61,014 nucleotides of DNA from Pseudomonas sp. SLFW (GTDB lineage: Bacteria > Pseudomonadota > Gammaproteobacteria > Pseudomonadales > Pseudomonadaceae), in the NCBI RefSeq assembly GCF_009905615.1, contig NZ_JAAAKW010000023.1, positions 1-61,014 on the forward strand, read 5' to 3'. The translations under genes were made by a program, and so were the position numbers. The notes beneath the pieces are model-generated. The model saw nothing but the letters and a program-made list of their open reading frames with translations, had not been told where the DNA came from and did no database searches. This document shows positions 24,301 to 34,382 of this stretch, one piece after another (within the stretch, counting starts at the first letter, position 1; each line of letters starts with the position of its first letter).

Positions 24301-24903
24301 TCAAAACCTCGACCCAGGACCCTTCAAAAACGCCATCTCTTCCTCCGTCGAGTCCCGCTCCAGCACCTCATTGCGATGGGGAAATCGCCCAAACCTCTCG
24401 ATCACCACGCGATGTTTCTTCGCATAGTCCAAGGTCTGCTTGAAATACCCGCGCTCAGCCTCTGGCACCGAGGGCAATAGCTCGGTGAACCGCTGGATAG
24501 CATCGTCCTGGGCGGCGAGGTGTTCGGTGTGTTCGAGAACGAGGTAGATGAAGGTGCGTTGCAACGGGGCCAGCCATAAGTCCCGTTCAAGCGTCAGTCC
24601 TTCCTGGACCAGTTCTTGAGCACGTTTGTCACCCGCATAGGCCAAAGGGCTGTTGCGGAAGATCATGCGAGGGAGTTGGTCGAGGAGCAGCACCAGGGCG
24701 AGCCAGCCTTCAGGGGTTTCAGCCCAGTCGGACAATTCGCCCTGGAGCGCCTGATCGACCAGAGCACCGAAACGCTGGCGCGCGTCGGTGTCCTGAGAGG
24801 CTTTCTTGCCAAACCACAGCGTGTTTTTCGCCTTGGCGATTTCGGTCGGTGATTCGGCCGAACCGAACCACCACGCCAGCACCGGCAGCCAGGGCGAGTT
24901 CAC
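24301..24903 (-). CDS. DUF924 family protein
   Basis: Cytoplasmic protein of 200 residues matching the DUF924 (all-helical, TPR-like) family: VLAWWFGSAESPTEIAKAKNTLWFGKK near the start, LALVLLLDQLPRMIFRNSPLAYAGD (about residues 65-92) and a C-terminal HRVVIERFGRFPHRNEVLERDSTEEEMAFL. No enzymatic role is established for this family. It starts with GTG, two bases after the fbp stop, so it is co-transcribed with fbp. A REP-like inverted repeat follows. Confidence 0.9.
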   Translation of the reverse strand: MNSPWLPVLAWWFGSAESPTEIAKAKNTLWFGKKASQDTDARQRFGALVDQALQGELSDWAETPEGWLALVLLLDQLPRMIFRNSPLAYAGDKRAQELVQEGLTLERDLWLAPLQRTFIYLVLEHTEHLAAQDDAIQRFTELLPSVPEAERGYFKQTLDYAKKHRVVIERFGRFPHRNEVLERDSTEEEMAFLKGPGSRF

Positions 24904-24905
24904 GG

Positions 24906-25916
24906 TTATTCCTGGTGGTACGACGTTGCGCGTTCCACTTCCTCTTTCGAGCCCAGGAACACCGCCACACGCTGGTGCAGGCCTTCAGGCTGGATGTCGA
25001 GGATGCGCTGGTGGCCGTTGGTGGACGCGCCGCCCGCTTGTTCAACGAGGAACGACATCGGGTTGGCTTCGTACATCAAACGCAGCTTGCCCGGCTTGGA
25101 CGGCTCGCGAGCGTCGCGTGGGTACATGAACAGACCGCCACGGGTCAGGATGCGGTGCACGTCGGCGACCATCGCAGCCACCCAACGCATGTTGTAATTC
25201 TTCTTCAGCGGGCCTTCTTCACCGGCCAGCAGCTCTTCGACATAGCGTTTGACCGGGGCTTCCCAGTGACGCTGGTTGGACATGTTGACGGCGAATTCCT
25301 GGGTGGACTCCGGAATCTTGATGTCTTCATGGCTCAGCACGAAGCTGCCCATTTCGCGGTCAAGGGTGAAGCCTTTAACGCCGTCGCCGAGCGTCAGGAC
25401 CAGCATGGTTTGCGGACCGTAGATGGCGTAACCGGCAGCGACCTGTTGAGTGCCTGGCTGCAGGAAGGCCTTTTCGTTCAGGGCTTCGTTCTGGCTCAGG
25501 TATTCATTCGGGCAACGCAGCACCGAGAAGATGGTGCCGACCGGGGCGTTGATGTCGATGTTGGAAGAGCCGTCCAGTGGGTCGAACACCAGCAGGTACG
25601 CGCCCTTCGGGTATTTGCCCGGGATCTGGTAGGCGTTGTCCATTTCTTCGGACGCCATGCCTGCCAAGTGACCGCCCCACTCGTTGGCTTCCAGCAGGAT
25701 TTCGTTGGACATCACGTCCAGCTTCTTCTGCACTTCACCTTGAACGTTCTCAGTACCCATGCTGCCGAGGACGCCACCCAGGGCGCCTTTGGATACTGCG
25801 TGGCTGATTTCCTTGCACGCACGCGCCACCACTTCGATAAGGAAGCGCAGATCGGCAGGAGTGTTATTGCTGCGGGTCTGCTCAATCAGATAGCGACTCA
25901 GGGTAACGCGGGACAT
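24906..25916 (-). CDS. fbp: Fructose-1,6-bisphosphatase, class I
   Basis: Gluconeogenic enzyme: it hydrolyses fructose 1,6-bisphosphate to fructose 6-phosphate. Pseudomonads depend on it for growth on amino acids and organic acids. The 336 residues contain the metal site FDPLDGSSNID (about residues 114-124), GGLFMYPRD and the C-terminal EANPMSFLVEQAGG. A GGAG precedes the ATG by six bases. The 182-base leader region has a short hairpin followed by six T's on the minus strand (25941-25966), close to the start codon. Confidence 0.96.
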   Translation of the reverse strand: MSRVTLSRYLIEQTRSNNTPADLRFLIEVVARACKEISHAVSKGALGGVLGSMGTENVQGEVQKKLDVMSNEILLEANEWGGHLAGMASEEMDNAYQIPGKYPKGAYLLVFDPLDGSSNIDINAPVGTIFSVLRCPNEYLSQNEALNEKAFLQPGTQQVAAGYAIYGPQTMLVLTLGDGVKGFTLDREMGSFVLSHEDIKIPESTQEFAVNMSNQRHWEAPVKRYVEELLAGEEGPLKKNYNMRWVAAMVADVHRILTRGGLFMYPRDAREPSKPGKLRLMYEANPMSFLVEQAGGASTNGHQRILDIQPEGLHQRVAVFLGSKEEVERATSYHQE

Positions 25917-26098
25917 GGAGAGCTCCGGAAGAAGGGAAATAAAAAACGCGCACAGTTTAACGCGTGTAAGGACTTATTACTGCCTGTCAGACCGACTCTG
26001 TAGTGATTGAGTTCACGGGCTACATGAGCGTAGACGTTCGACCGTGACAAGTTGAGGTGCCACGTTCGCGTTTTTTCACCTGCAGGATCGGTTCAGCT

Positions 26099-27484
26099 TC
26101 AACGCTTCGAATTCGATGCGCGCAACGTGCCAATCGCCATCCATCCCAAAAAAATCACCCCCAGCACCAGCACGCTCCACAGGCCGATGCGTTTCCAGTC
26201 CGGCCCCGAGGCGACGGGGGCGGCAGGCGCTGCAACGGCCACCGGCGTAGTGGTCAATCTGGCCGTGCCCAGCGCTGCCAGCTTCTCCGACGTCACGCCG
26301 GGCACCAACGTGTTGAGCGGCAGGTTTGCGCCTTTGATGGTCGCGTTGCCGATGGCAAGGCTGTAAGGCGGTGCACCTCGGCCCAGGAACACCACTTGCG
26401 TGGCGCGCACGGCGAAGCGGAGTTTTGGTGCTGCATTGCCCAAACCACCGCCGCGATCATCGACTTCGAGTTTCAGTTGCCGGACGACATTGCCGGGCAG
26501 CGCCATTTCATCCTGCACCACTTCCTGGCCGTTCTGAGTCAGCCGATAGAGCAGGCCGTCGTCGATGAGCTGCCATGGGGCGTTGTTGTCCGCCCGGCCA
26601 TACAGCGTGGCCGGCGCGAGGCTGTTGGGCTGAGTGATGTCGACTTTCATGCGCTCCAGCGGCAGGGCCACCGGAAGCTGCCAGACATACACGCTGGGCT
26701 TTTCGACCGTGCCGGTGATGCTCGGCGACCAGCTCAGCGGCATCACGCCGGGGCGTGTGCTGACCAATTGCGCAGAGGTCAGCGTCGGCGCCGATTGCGG
26801 GTTGGTCCACAGCAGACGCAGATAGCGAGCGTTGCGTCCAGGCAAGGTCACGACGCGCTGTTCGACCCGCTCGTCCGCGAACGAAAGCCGCGCCACCTGA
26901 CCCTCACCCCATCGCTTCCAGTGCTGCAAGTCGTCGCTGGCCTCGATGCTGAATCGCTGAAAACCATCGCGCTCGGCGTTCCAGTCGAGAATCAACTGGT
27001 CCAGCGGCGCGTTGATGGCGCTGGTGTCGAGCAGCCAGCCGCGCAGGATTTCTTCGCCTGCCTCGATCTCGCCCTGGGGCTGGACTTCGACCAGCGTGCC
27101 GGTGGTGGTGCGTTCGACGCGGATTTTCGGCTCGGCGTCCTTGGCGTCGTCGCTGTTGTAGAGGGGGAACCACTTCACATCGACGGGGGTTTCGTCTTCG
27201 GCGCGCTGCGGCTGACTGAGGGTCAGCGCGTACGGCTGGGCCTGACCATCGGCGTTGAAAATGCGTACGTCGTTGAGGTTGCCTTGACGTGCGTTCAACT
27301 GCGCGGCGAGTGGCAGCTCAAGGCGATACCACGGCCCTTCACCGCTGACGCTCAACGGTGTGTGGCTGGCGAAATCGTCCGGCAAGTCTTCGGCTTGAGC
27401 GAACAGCGCGGCGCACAGCATCGATCCGAAAACAGCGGCCTTGACGAGGGACTGACGGCTCAACAACGAACTCCTGATTTTCAT
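26099..27484 (-). CDS. DUF3999 envelope protein
   Basis: Protein of 461 residues with a signal peptide (QSLVKAAVFGSMLCAALFAQAEDLP; cut near residue 31), a long periplasmic part rich in beta strands and one C-terminal membrane helix (about 435-453, IGLWSVLVLGVIFLGWMAIG) followed by a short basic tail. It matches the DUF3999 family. Segments such as WYRLELPLAAQLN.RQGNLNDVRIFNADGQ and ARYLRLLWTN look like carbohydrate-binding-type sandwiches. It overlaps the DUF2339 gene by 4 bases and the two families are a recurring pair, so they probably form one membrane complex. No function is established. Confidence 0.87.
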   Translation of the reverse strand: MKIRSSLLSRQSLVKAAVFGSMLCAALFAQAEDLPDDFASHTPLSVSGEGPWYRLELPLAAQLNARQGNLNDVRIFNADGQAQPYALTLSQPQRAEDETPVDVKWFPLYNSDDAKDAEPKIRVERTTTGTLVEVQPQGEIEAGEEILRGWLLDTSAINAPLDQLILDWNAERDGFQRFSIEASDDLQHWKRWGEGQVARLSFADERVEQRVVTLPGRNARYLRLLWTNPQSAPTLTSAQLVSTRPGVMPLSWSPSITGTVEKPSVYVWQLPVALPLERMKVDITQPNSLAPATLYGRADNNAPWQLIDDGLLYRLTQNGQEVVQDEMALPGNVVRQLKLEVDDRGGGLGNAAPKLRFAVRATQVVFLGRGAPPYSLAIGNATIKGANLPLNTLVPGVTSEKLAALGTARLTTTPVAVAAPAAPVASGPDWKRIGLWSVLVLGVIFLGWMAIGTLRASNSKR

Positions 27485-30348
27485 GGCGATGCCGAATCAA
27501 TGGGCGCTACGTCGTCTGACGATGGACTGCGCGTAGGTTTCTTCGGCGGCAATGGTGCGAAATATCCCACCACGAGCAGCAGAATGCCAACGCCGATGAA
27601 CGAGACGATTCGCTCAAGTCCGCCGCGATTGCTCAGCTCGATGAAGAACAGTTTGGCGACCACGATGCCGATCAGCACCGCGCCGACAATCCACACATCC
27701 CGCCGTTTGCGCAGATGGCCGCCGATCATCAGCGCCAGCGCCATCAGGGTCCAGACGATGGACAGGCCCGCTTGCACGCGCATCGATTCGAACAGCGCGT
27801 CGGTGTGCCAGGCAACGCCCGCCCAATGATGCGCGGTGCGCATGACCATGGCGGTGACCAGCGCAAAGACCGAAGCCCCGGCGATGACCAGCGCCACTTT
27901 GCGCGCATGATCGGGACTGACGCCCAGCTGTGGCAGTTGCTGACGTGTCCAGCTGAAGATACCGGCGAGGGTGATCAACAGGCCCAGCTCCAACGGGTTG
28001 ATCAACGGGAGGTAAGGCAGCGGATCGGCCGCCCCTTCGCTGAACCAGTTTGCAAGCCAGAACCACGTTAGCATCAGGACCGCCAGAGGCGCAGCGGCCC
28101 AGACCCTATATTCGCGAGGGTAGGCACTGACCGGCCACGGCACCGGCACCGGCCCATTGCGCGGCGCGGTCATCGCCAGCAAATAAAGGCTTGGCAGCAA
28201 GGCCCAACCCAGCCAGCGCCACGCGTTGTAGGACTCGGACAGGATCAACAGGCCGTAACGCAACTCCAGCGACAGCAAGCCGAGGATCAGCCAGCACCCA
28301 AGAACATGCGCTGTGCTGCGCAGGTGTCTATTGAGCACAGCGTCCAGCTTCTTCAGCGACAGGACATGAGCCGCGAACACCGCCACCCAGCCGAGCCAGC
28401 CCCAATCCGCAGCGGGGTGGTAATAAGGGTTGAACAGCATCAAGGCCAGCAGCGCGAGGCTGGCGGGCGTCAACAGCGTGCACAGCTGCGCCAGCCCCGA
28501 CCATTTGAGGCGCAGCGACACGACGGTCCACAGCCCGACACTGAAGGCACCCAGCAGCAACAGCGTCGGGATTTCTCGGGCCCCCGGCACGTAATGGGTG
28601 CTGACGCACAGGGCGATCGACCACCACAGCGCGCCCCAGACCAACAGCGCAGGTTGCAGGACGCGTTCGCTGAACGCCAGACGCAACGTGCCGATCCGCT
28701 CTACGACGAAGGCGCTGATCAAGCCCGCCAGCCCGATGATCAGCGGCGTCCAGAAATCGCCATGATTGAAGGTCGGGCCGTCGTTCCACGCGGCCCAGCG
28801 ACCCACCATTCCGAGAAACGCGAAGCCTGCGCCCAGTTGCAGAAGCAGACCAAAGAACCTCGCCAGCAGGCGGTTCTGCCGCATGCCCAACCAGAACACC
28901 GCAGCCCCCTCGACGGCCCAGGCGACGGTCGTCCACTGCGCGCTCAGCCCCAGAGGAATGGCCAGCGTCGCGAACACCACGCCGAGTGACAGGCAGGTTT
29001 CGACCAGCAGCAATGCCCGGCCCGGCGCGCGCCCGGCGAGCACCCGCGCGATGCCCATATAAAGGAGGCCCAGCACCAAGGCACTGAAGGCCGCGCCGAA
29101 TTCGATGTGTTGGACGATGGCGTATTGCAGGCCGAACCCGGCGATGGGCGTGCCGAACAACAGGCTGCCATCGACGTAGTGACTGTGCTTCGCCGACCAG
29201 CGCAAGACCGCTTCGCGGCTGTCGTTTTCAGGGCCGGTGGCGTGCTCTTGAAGCTTGCGGCGGGCGAACAGTAAGCCAATGGCCAGGTACATCAGGAAGA
29301 ACAGAATCAGGAACGGCTCGGTGCTCCAGAACAACTCCGGCGTGTAGGACTTCAAGCCCCACGCGCAGCCGATGCCGAACGTGCCGAGGAAGCCGATCAG
29401 GTTCAGCGGCCGCCACGCCTTGAACCAGGCGATGGCGAAGATCCCGGCGTTGAGCAGGGCGAAATAGCTGAATAGCGCGACGTGGCTGCCTTCGCCCGAG
29501 GAGGTCAGCAACGGTGCTGCGAAACCACCGAGCGCGGCCACACAGGCGAGGGCCAGGGAGTTTTGCGTCAGCGCGAGGATGGCGGAGAACACCGTCACCG
29601 CGACCAACAGGCTGAACGCCATGCCGGGCGCAAGCAGAGTGTGGACTTTCATCGCGGCGAAGACTGTCAGGTACAGCACCGCGACGCCCGTGCCTTGCAG
29701 CATCAGGGCGAAAGATTCGTTGCGCTGACGCAGCCACCAGCCCAATCCCAACAGCGCCAGCGCAGCCGCCGCGACCCCGGCGTAACGGGCTTCGATGGGC
29801 ACGACCATGCCTTCGGTGGCGTAGCGCAGCAGAAATGCCAGACCGAGAAACAGCAGCACCACGCCGACGCGCAACACCGTGTTGCCACCGAGCAACCAGT
29901 CCTTGGCGCGGAGCAGGGCGCTGTCGAACAGGTTTGGCTGGGCAGGCACGGGAGCAACAGGGCGCAAGGGGGGAGGGGCATCGACCGGGCGGCGCCATTC
30001 GGAATCAGTGGTGGATTCAACAGGCTCAGGTTCGAGGTCTGGCAGATCCCAAAGCAACTCGGGGCCAGTGTCGGCGACGGGCTGGATATCGAGCGGAGCG
30101 GGCGCAGGGGCGTCTGGCAGTTGCGTGGCGGTCGAGTCCAGTTGGCTCAGACGTGCTTGAACGGCTTGGAGATCAAGCCGGGTTTTCGCCAGCTCGGCCT
30201 TCTGCGCAGCGGCTTCGCGCGCGACAGAGGAGAGGCGCAAGCTCAACCCCAGAGCCAGGCCGATAACCCCACCCACGGCGCCGCCCATCAGCGATTCGTC
30301 CAACACCGCTCCGATGAACAAGCCAGCCAACAGAAGAATCCATTGCAC
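27481..30348 (-). CDS. DUF2339 polytopic membrane protein
   Basis: Very large membrane protein of 955 residues with more than twenty hydrophobic segments from about residue 160 onwards. Before these are one N-terminal helix (MQWILLLAGLFIGAVLDESLMGG), a coiled-coil stretch (REAAAQKAELAKTRLDLQAVQARLSQL, about 44-70) and a Pro-rich linker. This is the DUF2339 layout. Paired with DUF3999 downstream, with a 4-base overlap. No catalytic motif was recognised. A transport or polymer-handling role at the inner membrane is a guess from topology alone. Confidence 0.87.
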   Translation of the reverse strand: MQWILLLAGLFIGAVLDESLMGGAVGGVIGLALGLSLRLSSVAREAAAQKAELAKTRLDLQAVQARLSQLDSTATQLPDAPAPAPLDIQPVADTGPELLWDLPDLEPEPVESTTDSEWRRPVDAPPPLRPVAPVPAQPNLFDSALLRAKDWLLGGNTVLRVGVVLLFLGLAFLLRYATEGMVVPIEARYAGVAAAALALLGLGWWLRQRNESFALMLQGTGVAVLYLTVFAAMKVHTLLAPGMAFSLLVAVTVFSAILALTQNSLALACVAALGGFAAPLLTSSGEGSHVALFSYFALLNAGIFAIAWFKAWRPLNLIGFLGTFGIGCAWGLKSYTPELFWSTEPFLILFFLMYLAIGLLFARRKLQEHATGPENDSREAVLRWSAKHSHYVDGSLLFGTPIAGFGLQYAIVQHIEFGAAFSALVLGLLYMGIARVLAGRAPGRALLLVETCLSLGVVFATLAIPLGLSAQWTTVAWAVEGAAVFWLGMRQNRLLARFFGLLLQLGAGFAFLGMVGRWAAWNDGPTFNHGDFWTPLIIGLAGLISAFVVERIGTLRLAFSERVLQPALLVWGALWWSIALCVSTHYVPGAREIPTLLLLGAFSVGLWTVVSLRLKWSGLAQLCTLLTPASLALLALMLFNPYYHPAADWGWLGWVAVFAAHVLSLKKLDAVLNRHLRSTAHVLGCWLILGLLSLELRYGLLILSESYNAWRWLGWALLPSLYLLAMTAPRNGPVPVPWPVSAYPREYRVWAAAPLAVLMLTWFWLANWFSEGAADPLPYLPLINPLELGLLITLAGIFSWTRQQLPQLGVSPDHARKVALVIAGASVFALVTAMVMRTAHHWAGVAWHTDALFESMRVQAGLSIVWTLMALALMIGGHLRKRRDVWIVGAVLIGIVVAKLFFIELSNRGGLERIVSFIGVGILLLVVGYFAPLPPKKPTRSPSSDDVAPIDSASP

Positions 30349-30512
30349 GCTACGACATCCCTTTTCGGCCGCAGAACGGCGATGGCGAGGAGTATATCGG
30401 GCGCCGGGGAAGAGGAAACATTTTGTGTCAGGACGCGAGAACTGCGTCGCTACAAGGGGTATTGCAAACTCCGTGTATCAGCACATTCGACGACAACTGA
30501 TCCATCGTGTTT

Positions 30513-30536
30513 GCTGCCGGAGGTTACGACGGCAGC
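30513..30536. terminator. Possible hairpin after glgP
   Basis: GCTGCCG and CGGCAGC form a 7-bp stem with a 10-base loop in the 248-base gap after glgP. There is no T-tract, so its role as a terminator is weakly supported. Nothing else was recognised in this gap. Confidence 0.3.
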
Positions 30537-30596
30537 GCAGCGGCAGGTCAGTCGCGAAAAAGTGCAACTGACCCACCGCCGTCCTGCATCACAACA

Positions 30597-33080
30597 TCAA
30601 TCCAGCGCGTGCCAGATCTCGTTCGCGTACTCCCGAATCGTCCGGTCCGAGGAGAACCAGCCCATGCGGGCCGTATTGAGGACCGCTGAGCGCCACCATT
30701 CCTTGCTGTCGTGCCAGCGTTTTTCGACGCGGGCCTGGGCGTCCCAGTACGACTCGAAATCTGCACAGACAAAGAAACGGTCGTAGTTGATCAACTGCTC
30801 GATCAACCCGGCATAGCGATACGGGTCATCCGGCGAGAACACCCCGCCTCGGATCGCTTGCAGCACGTCGTTCAGGCGCGGCGACGACGCGATGTCGTTG
30901 TGCGCGTTGAACTCGCCCGCGTGTTTGCGCGCTTCGACTTCTTGCGACGTCATGCCGAAGATGAACATGTGTTCCAGCCCGACCTGCTCACTCATCTCCA
31001 CGTTGGCGCCGTCCAGGGTGCCGATGGTCAGCGCGCCGTTGAGGCCGAACTTCATGTTACTGGTGCCCGATGCTTCGAGCCCTGCCGTGGAAATCTGCTC
31101 GGACAAGTCGGCAGCCGGAATGATGCTTTCTGCCAGACTCACGTTGTAGTTCGGCAGGAACACCACTTTGAGGCGACCGCGCAGGGTCGGATCGTTGTTC
31201 ACCGTGCGGGCGATGTCATTCGCCAGTTTGATGATCAGCTTGGCCGAGTGATAACTGGCCGCCGCCTTGCCTGCGAAAATCTTCACGCGTGGCACCCAGT
31301 CGGTGCTCGGGTCGGCACGCATGGCCTGATACAACGCCACGGTGTGGAACAGGTTCAACAGCTGGCGCTTGTATTCGTGAATCCGTTTCACCTGCACGTC
31401 GAACAGCGCTTCCGGGTTGAGCGTGATGCCCAACCGCTCCTGAACGATGTTGGCCAGCGCGGTTTTGCTTTGCAGCCGTTGCGCAGCGAACGCTTGCTGG
31501 AACGCGGCGTTGTCGGCCAATGGCTCCAGTTTGAGCAGCGCGGTTTCGTGGTTGTCGAGGACCTGTTCGCCCAGTTTCTCAACCAGCATCGAGGTGAGCT
31601 GCGGGTTGGACTGGAACAGCCAGCGGCGGAAGGTGATGCCGTTGGTTTTGTTATTGATGCGGTCCGGATACAGCTTGTGCAGTTGAGCGAACACGGTCTT
31701 GCGCATCAGTTGCGTGTGCAGGGCCGACACGCCGTTGATGCTGTGAGAACCGATGAACGCCAAATTACCCATGCGCACGCGACGGCCATTGTCTTCTTCG
31801 ATCAACGACACCGCGCGCAGCAGACCGAACAGGTCCGGGTCGTCCTTGTGTTCCAGGCGCACGTCGTCGATGTGCTGGGCGTTGATCATGTAAATGATCT
31901 GCATGTGGCGCGGCAGCATGCGTTCCATCAGGCCGACCGACCAGGTCTCCAGCGCCTCGGGCAACAGCGTGTGGTTGGTGTAGGCGAGGGTGCCGACGGT
32001 GATGCGCCAGGCCTCGTCCCACTCCACGTCGTACAGGTCGATCAAGATGCGCATCAGCTCCGCGACCGCAATCGACGGATGCGTGTCGTTCATCTGGATC
32101 GCGGCGTGCTCGGGCAGGCTGTTGATCGTGTAGCCCATGTTTTTGTGGCGGCGCAGCAGGTCTTGCAGCGAGGCCGACACGAAGAAATATTCCTGGCGCA
32201 GGCGCAGTTCCTGCCCCGCTTCGGTGCTGTCGTTCGGATAGAGCACGCGGGAAATACTCTCGGCGCGCACGACTTCCGCCACCGCACCCACGTGGTCACC
32301 GGCGTTGAAGCGTTCGAGGTGAAGGTCTTCAACCGCTCGTGCACGCCACAGACGCAGGGTGTTCACGGCCTTGCCGCGCCAGCCGACGACGGGGGTGTCG
32401 TAGGCAATCGCCCGGACGGTTTCGCCCGCGCTCCAGACCTGACGGGTCTCGCCCGAGGCATCCAGCACGGGCGTGCCGTTGCTGTCGAGGACCGGCTGAA
32501 CGCTGCCGCCGAAGCCGATCTGGTAGATCACTTCCGGACGTTCGAACTCCCACGGGTTACCGAAGTCCAGCCAGTTCTCGGTCTGTTCCTGCTGCCAGCC
32601 ATCGACGATGGCCTGACGGAACAGGCCGTGCTCATAACGAATGCCGTAACCGTGACCGGCGATGCCGAGGGAGGACATGCTCTCCATGAAGCACGCGGCC
32701 AGACGGCCCAGACCGCCGTTGCCCAGTGCAGCATCGGGTTCCAGCGTGCGAATTCTTTCCAGATCGACGTTCAGGCCTTTGAGTGCTTCACGTGCGGTTT
32801 CGAGGATACCGAGGTTGCTCAGGCTGTCGAACATCAGTCGTCCGATCAGAAATTCCAGCGACAGGTAATAAACGCGTTTCTTTTCCTGGCGGTAGATGTA
32901 GCGCGTGTGGTTCATCCACTTCTCGGCCATCTTGTCGCGAGTCGCCAGGGCGATGGCCATGAACCAGTCATGGTCGAACGCATGGTCGGCGTCTTTGCCG
33001 ACAGCGAATTCGAGTTTGGTGAGTACAGCTTCACGAAAGGCTGCCACTTCAGCGTCACGAACGTTGGGTTCCGGAGACAT
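30597..33080 (-). CDS. glgP: Glycogen/alpha-glucan phosphorylase
   Basis: Releases glucose 1-phosphate from glycogen or maltodextrin. The 827 residues from the ATG at 33080 match the usual 815-830; the longer open frame adds 50 non-family residues. Motifs include VYYLSLEFLIGRLM (near residue 70), LGNGGLGRLAACFMES, the inhibitor-loop region, and the pyridoxal phosphate site EASGTSNMKFGLNGALTIGTLDGANVE with its Lys near residue 665. No other glycogen gene is adjacent. Pip is divergent across a 312-base gap. Confidence 0.95.
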   Translation of the reverse strand: MSPEPNVRDAEVAAFREAVLTKLEFAVGKDADHAFDHDWFMAIALATRDKMAEKWMNHTRYIYRQEKKRVYYLSLEFLIGRLMFDSLSNLGILETAREALKGLNVDLERIRTLEPDAALGNGGLGRLAACFMESMSSLGIAGHGYGIRYEHGLFRQAIVDGWQQEQTENWLDFGNPWEFERPEVIYQIGFGGSVQPVLDSNGTPVLDASGETRQVWSAGETVRAIAYDTPVVGWRGKAVNTLRLWRARAVEDLHLERFNAGDHVGAVAEVVRAESISRVLYPNDSTEAGQELRLRQEYFFVSASLQDLLRRHKNMGYTINSLPEHAAIQMNDTHPSIAVAELMRILIDLYDVEWDEAWRITVGTLAYTNHTLLPEALETWSVGLMERMLPRHMQIIYMINAQHIDDVRLEHKDDPDLFGLLRAVSLIEEDNGRRVRMGNLAFIGSHSINGVSALHTQLMRKTVFAQLHKLYPDRINNKTNGITFRRWLFQSNPQLTSMLVEKLGEQVLDNHETALLKLEPLADNAAFQQAFAAQRLQSKTALANIVQERLGITLNPEALFDVQVKRIHEYKRQLLNLFHTVALYQAMRADPSTDWVPRVKIFAGKAAASYHSAKLIIKLANDIARTVNNDPTLRGRLKVVFLPNYNVSLAESIIPAADLSEQISTAGLEASGTSNMKFGLNGALTIGTLDGANVEMSEQVGLEHMFIFGMTSQEVEARKHAGEFNAHNDIASSPRLNDVLQAIRGGVFSPDDPYRYAGLIEQLINYDRFFVCADFESYWDAQARVEKRWHDSKEWWRSAVLNTARMGWFSSDRTIREYANEIWHALD

Positions 33081-33392
33081 CGGGTACGACCTCAAGTTGG
33101 TTGGACGATTGAATGGGGTTGATTGACTGTAGGGGGTGTCGTCGGTTATTTCCTGCCATCGGGCGAAATATCCGGTTGCACGCCCCTCGGTTCGACTCGA
33201 ACAGCTCGCTCTGGTTCGCCGGTTTTTCAAGTTGTCAGAGGCTGCGAAGCACCTTGCATCGATCGTTCCAGTTTCCGCCGCTGCACACGATACGCGGCGT
33301 TCACTGCGCCAATATGATCATTTGTCATTTCGGGTTTATGATGCCCAACGGCAGATAGATAGAAGCCCCTGAATTGGACTTATGGAGCACCT
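33081..33392. other. Intergenic gap between divergent glgP and pip
   Basis: Holds the start regions of both genes. No REPIN, small gene or confident promoter was recognised. It is more AT-rich near 33310-33370, where the pip promoter probably lies. Confidence 0.5.
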
Positions 33393-34364
33393 ATGCAGAC
33401 TTTGTACCCGCAGATCAAACCTTATGCCCGGCACGATCTGGCAGTGGAAGAGCCTCATGTGCTGTATGTCGATGAAAGCGGCTCGCCGGAAGGCTTGCCG
33501 GTGGTGTTCATCCACGGCGGGCCGGGTGCGGGGTGCGATGCGCAGAGCCGTCGCTATTTCGATCCGAACCTGTACCGCATCATCACCTTCGACCAGCGCG
33601 GTTGCGGCCGTTCCACCCCTCACGCCAATCTTGAAAACAACACCACGTGGCACTTGGTCGAAGACCTTGAGCGCATTCGCAAGCACCTGGGCATCGACAA
33701 ATGGGTGCTGTTTGGCGGTTCGTGGGGCTCGACCCTTTCGCTGGCCTACGCCCAGACTCATCCTGACCGTGTGCACGCCCTGATTCTTCGCGGCATCTTT
33801 CTGTGCCGTCCGCAGGAGATCAATTGGTTCTATCAGGAAGGCGCGAGCCGTCTGTTCCCCGATTACTGGCAAGATTACCTGGCGCCGATTCCGCAGGACG
33901 AGCGGGGCGATCTGCTCAAGGCCTTCCACAAGCGTCTGGTGGGCAGCGATCAGATCGCGCAAATGCACGCGGCCAAGGCCTGGTCCACGTGGGAAGGTCG
34001 CACCGCGACACTGCGTCCGAACCCGCTGGTGGTGGACCGCTTCTCCGAGCCACAGCGCGCGCTGTCCATTGCCCGCATCGAATGCCATTACTTCACCAAC
34101 AACGCCTTCCTTGAAGAAAACCAGCTGATTCGCGACATGCCCAAGATCGCGCACCTGCCGGGGATCATCGTGCATGGCCGCTACGACGTGATTTGCCCGC
34201 TGGATAACGCGTGGGAACTGCACCAGAACTGGCCGAACAGCGAATTGCAGGTGATTCGCGACGCGGGCCACGCGGCTTCCGAACCGGGCATCACCGATGC
34301 GTTGGTACGCGCAGCGTCGCAAGTGGCGCGGCGTTTGCTCGATCTTCCGCCGGAAGAGGCTTGA
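33393..34364 (+). CDS. pip: Proline iminopeptidase
   Basis: Cytoplasmic alpha/beta-hydrolase of 323 residues that removes N-terminal proline from peptides (family S33). The oxyanion motif HGGPGAGC (about 44-51), DQRGCGRS, the nucleophile elbow GGSWGSTLS (Ser near 111), Asp in HGRYDVICP (about 268) and His in DAGHAASE (about 296) complete the catalytic set. GGAG stands seven bases before the ATG. It is followed by dtd on the same strand after a REPIN. Confidence 0.95.
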   Translation: MQTLYPQIKPYARHDLAVEEPHVLYVDESGSPEGLPVVFIHGGPGAGCDAQSRRYFDPNLYRIITFDQRGCGRSTPHANLENNTTWHLVEDLERIRKHLGIDKWVLFGGSWGSTLSLAYAQTHPDRVHALILRGIFLCRPQEINWFYQEGASRLFPDYWQDYLAPIPQDERGDLLKAFHKRLVGSDQIAQMHAAKAWSTWEGRTATLRPNPLVVDRFSEPQRALSIARIECHYFTNNAFLEENQLIRDMPKIAHLPGIIVHGRYDVICPLDNAWELHQNWPNSELQVIRDAGHAASEPGITDALVRAASQVARRLLDLPPEEA

Positions 34365-34382
34365 AGTTCGGCCGCATACTTT

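Noticed and set aside
30711..33122. An 803-codon open frame on the plus strand opposite glgP
   Set aside because: It is the mirror frame of a GC-rich coding sequence; the protein has no recognisable domain and glgP on the other strand is certain.
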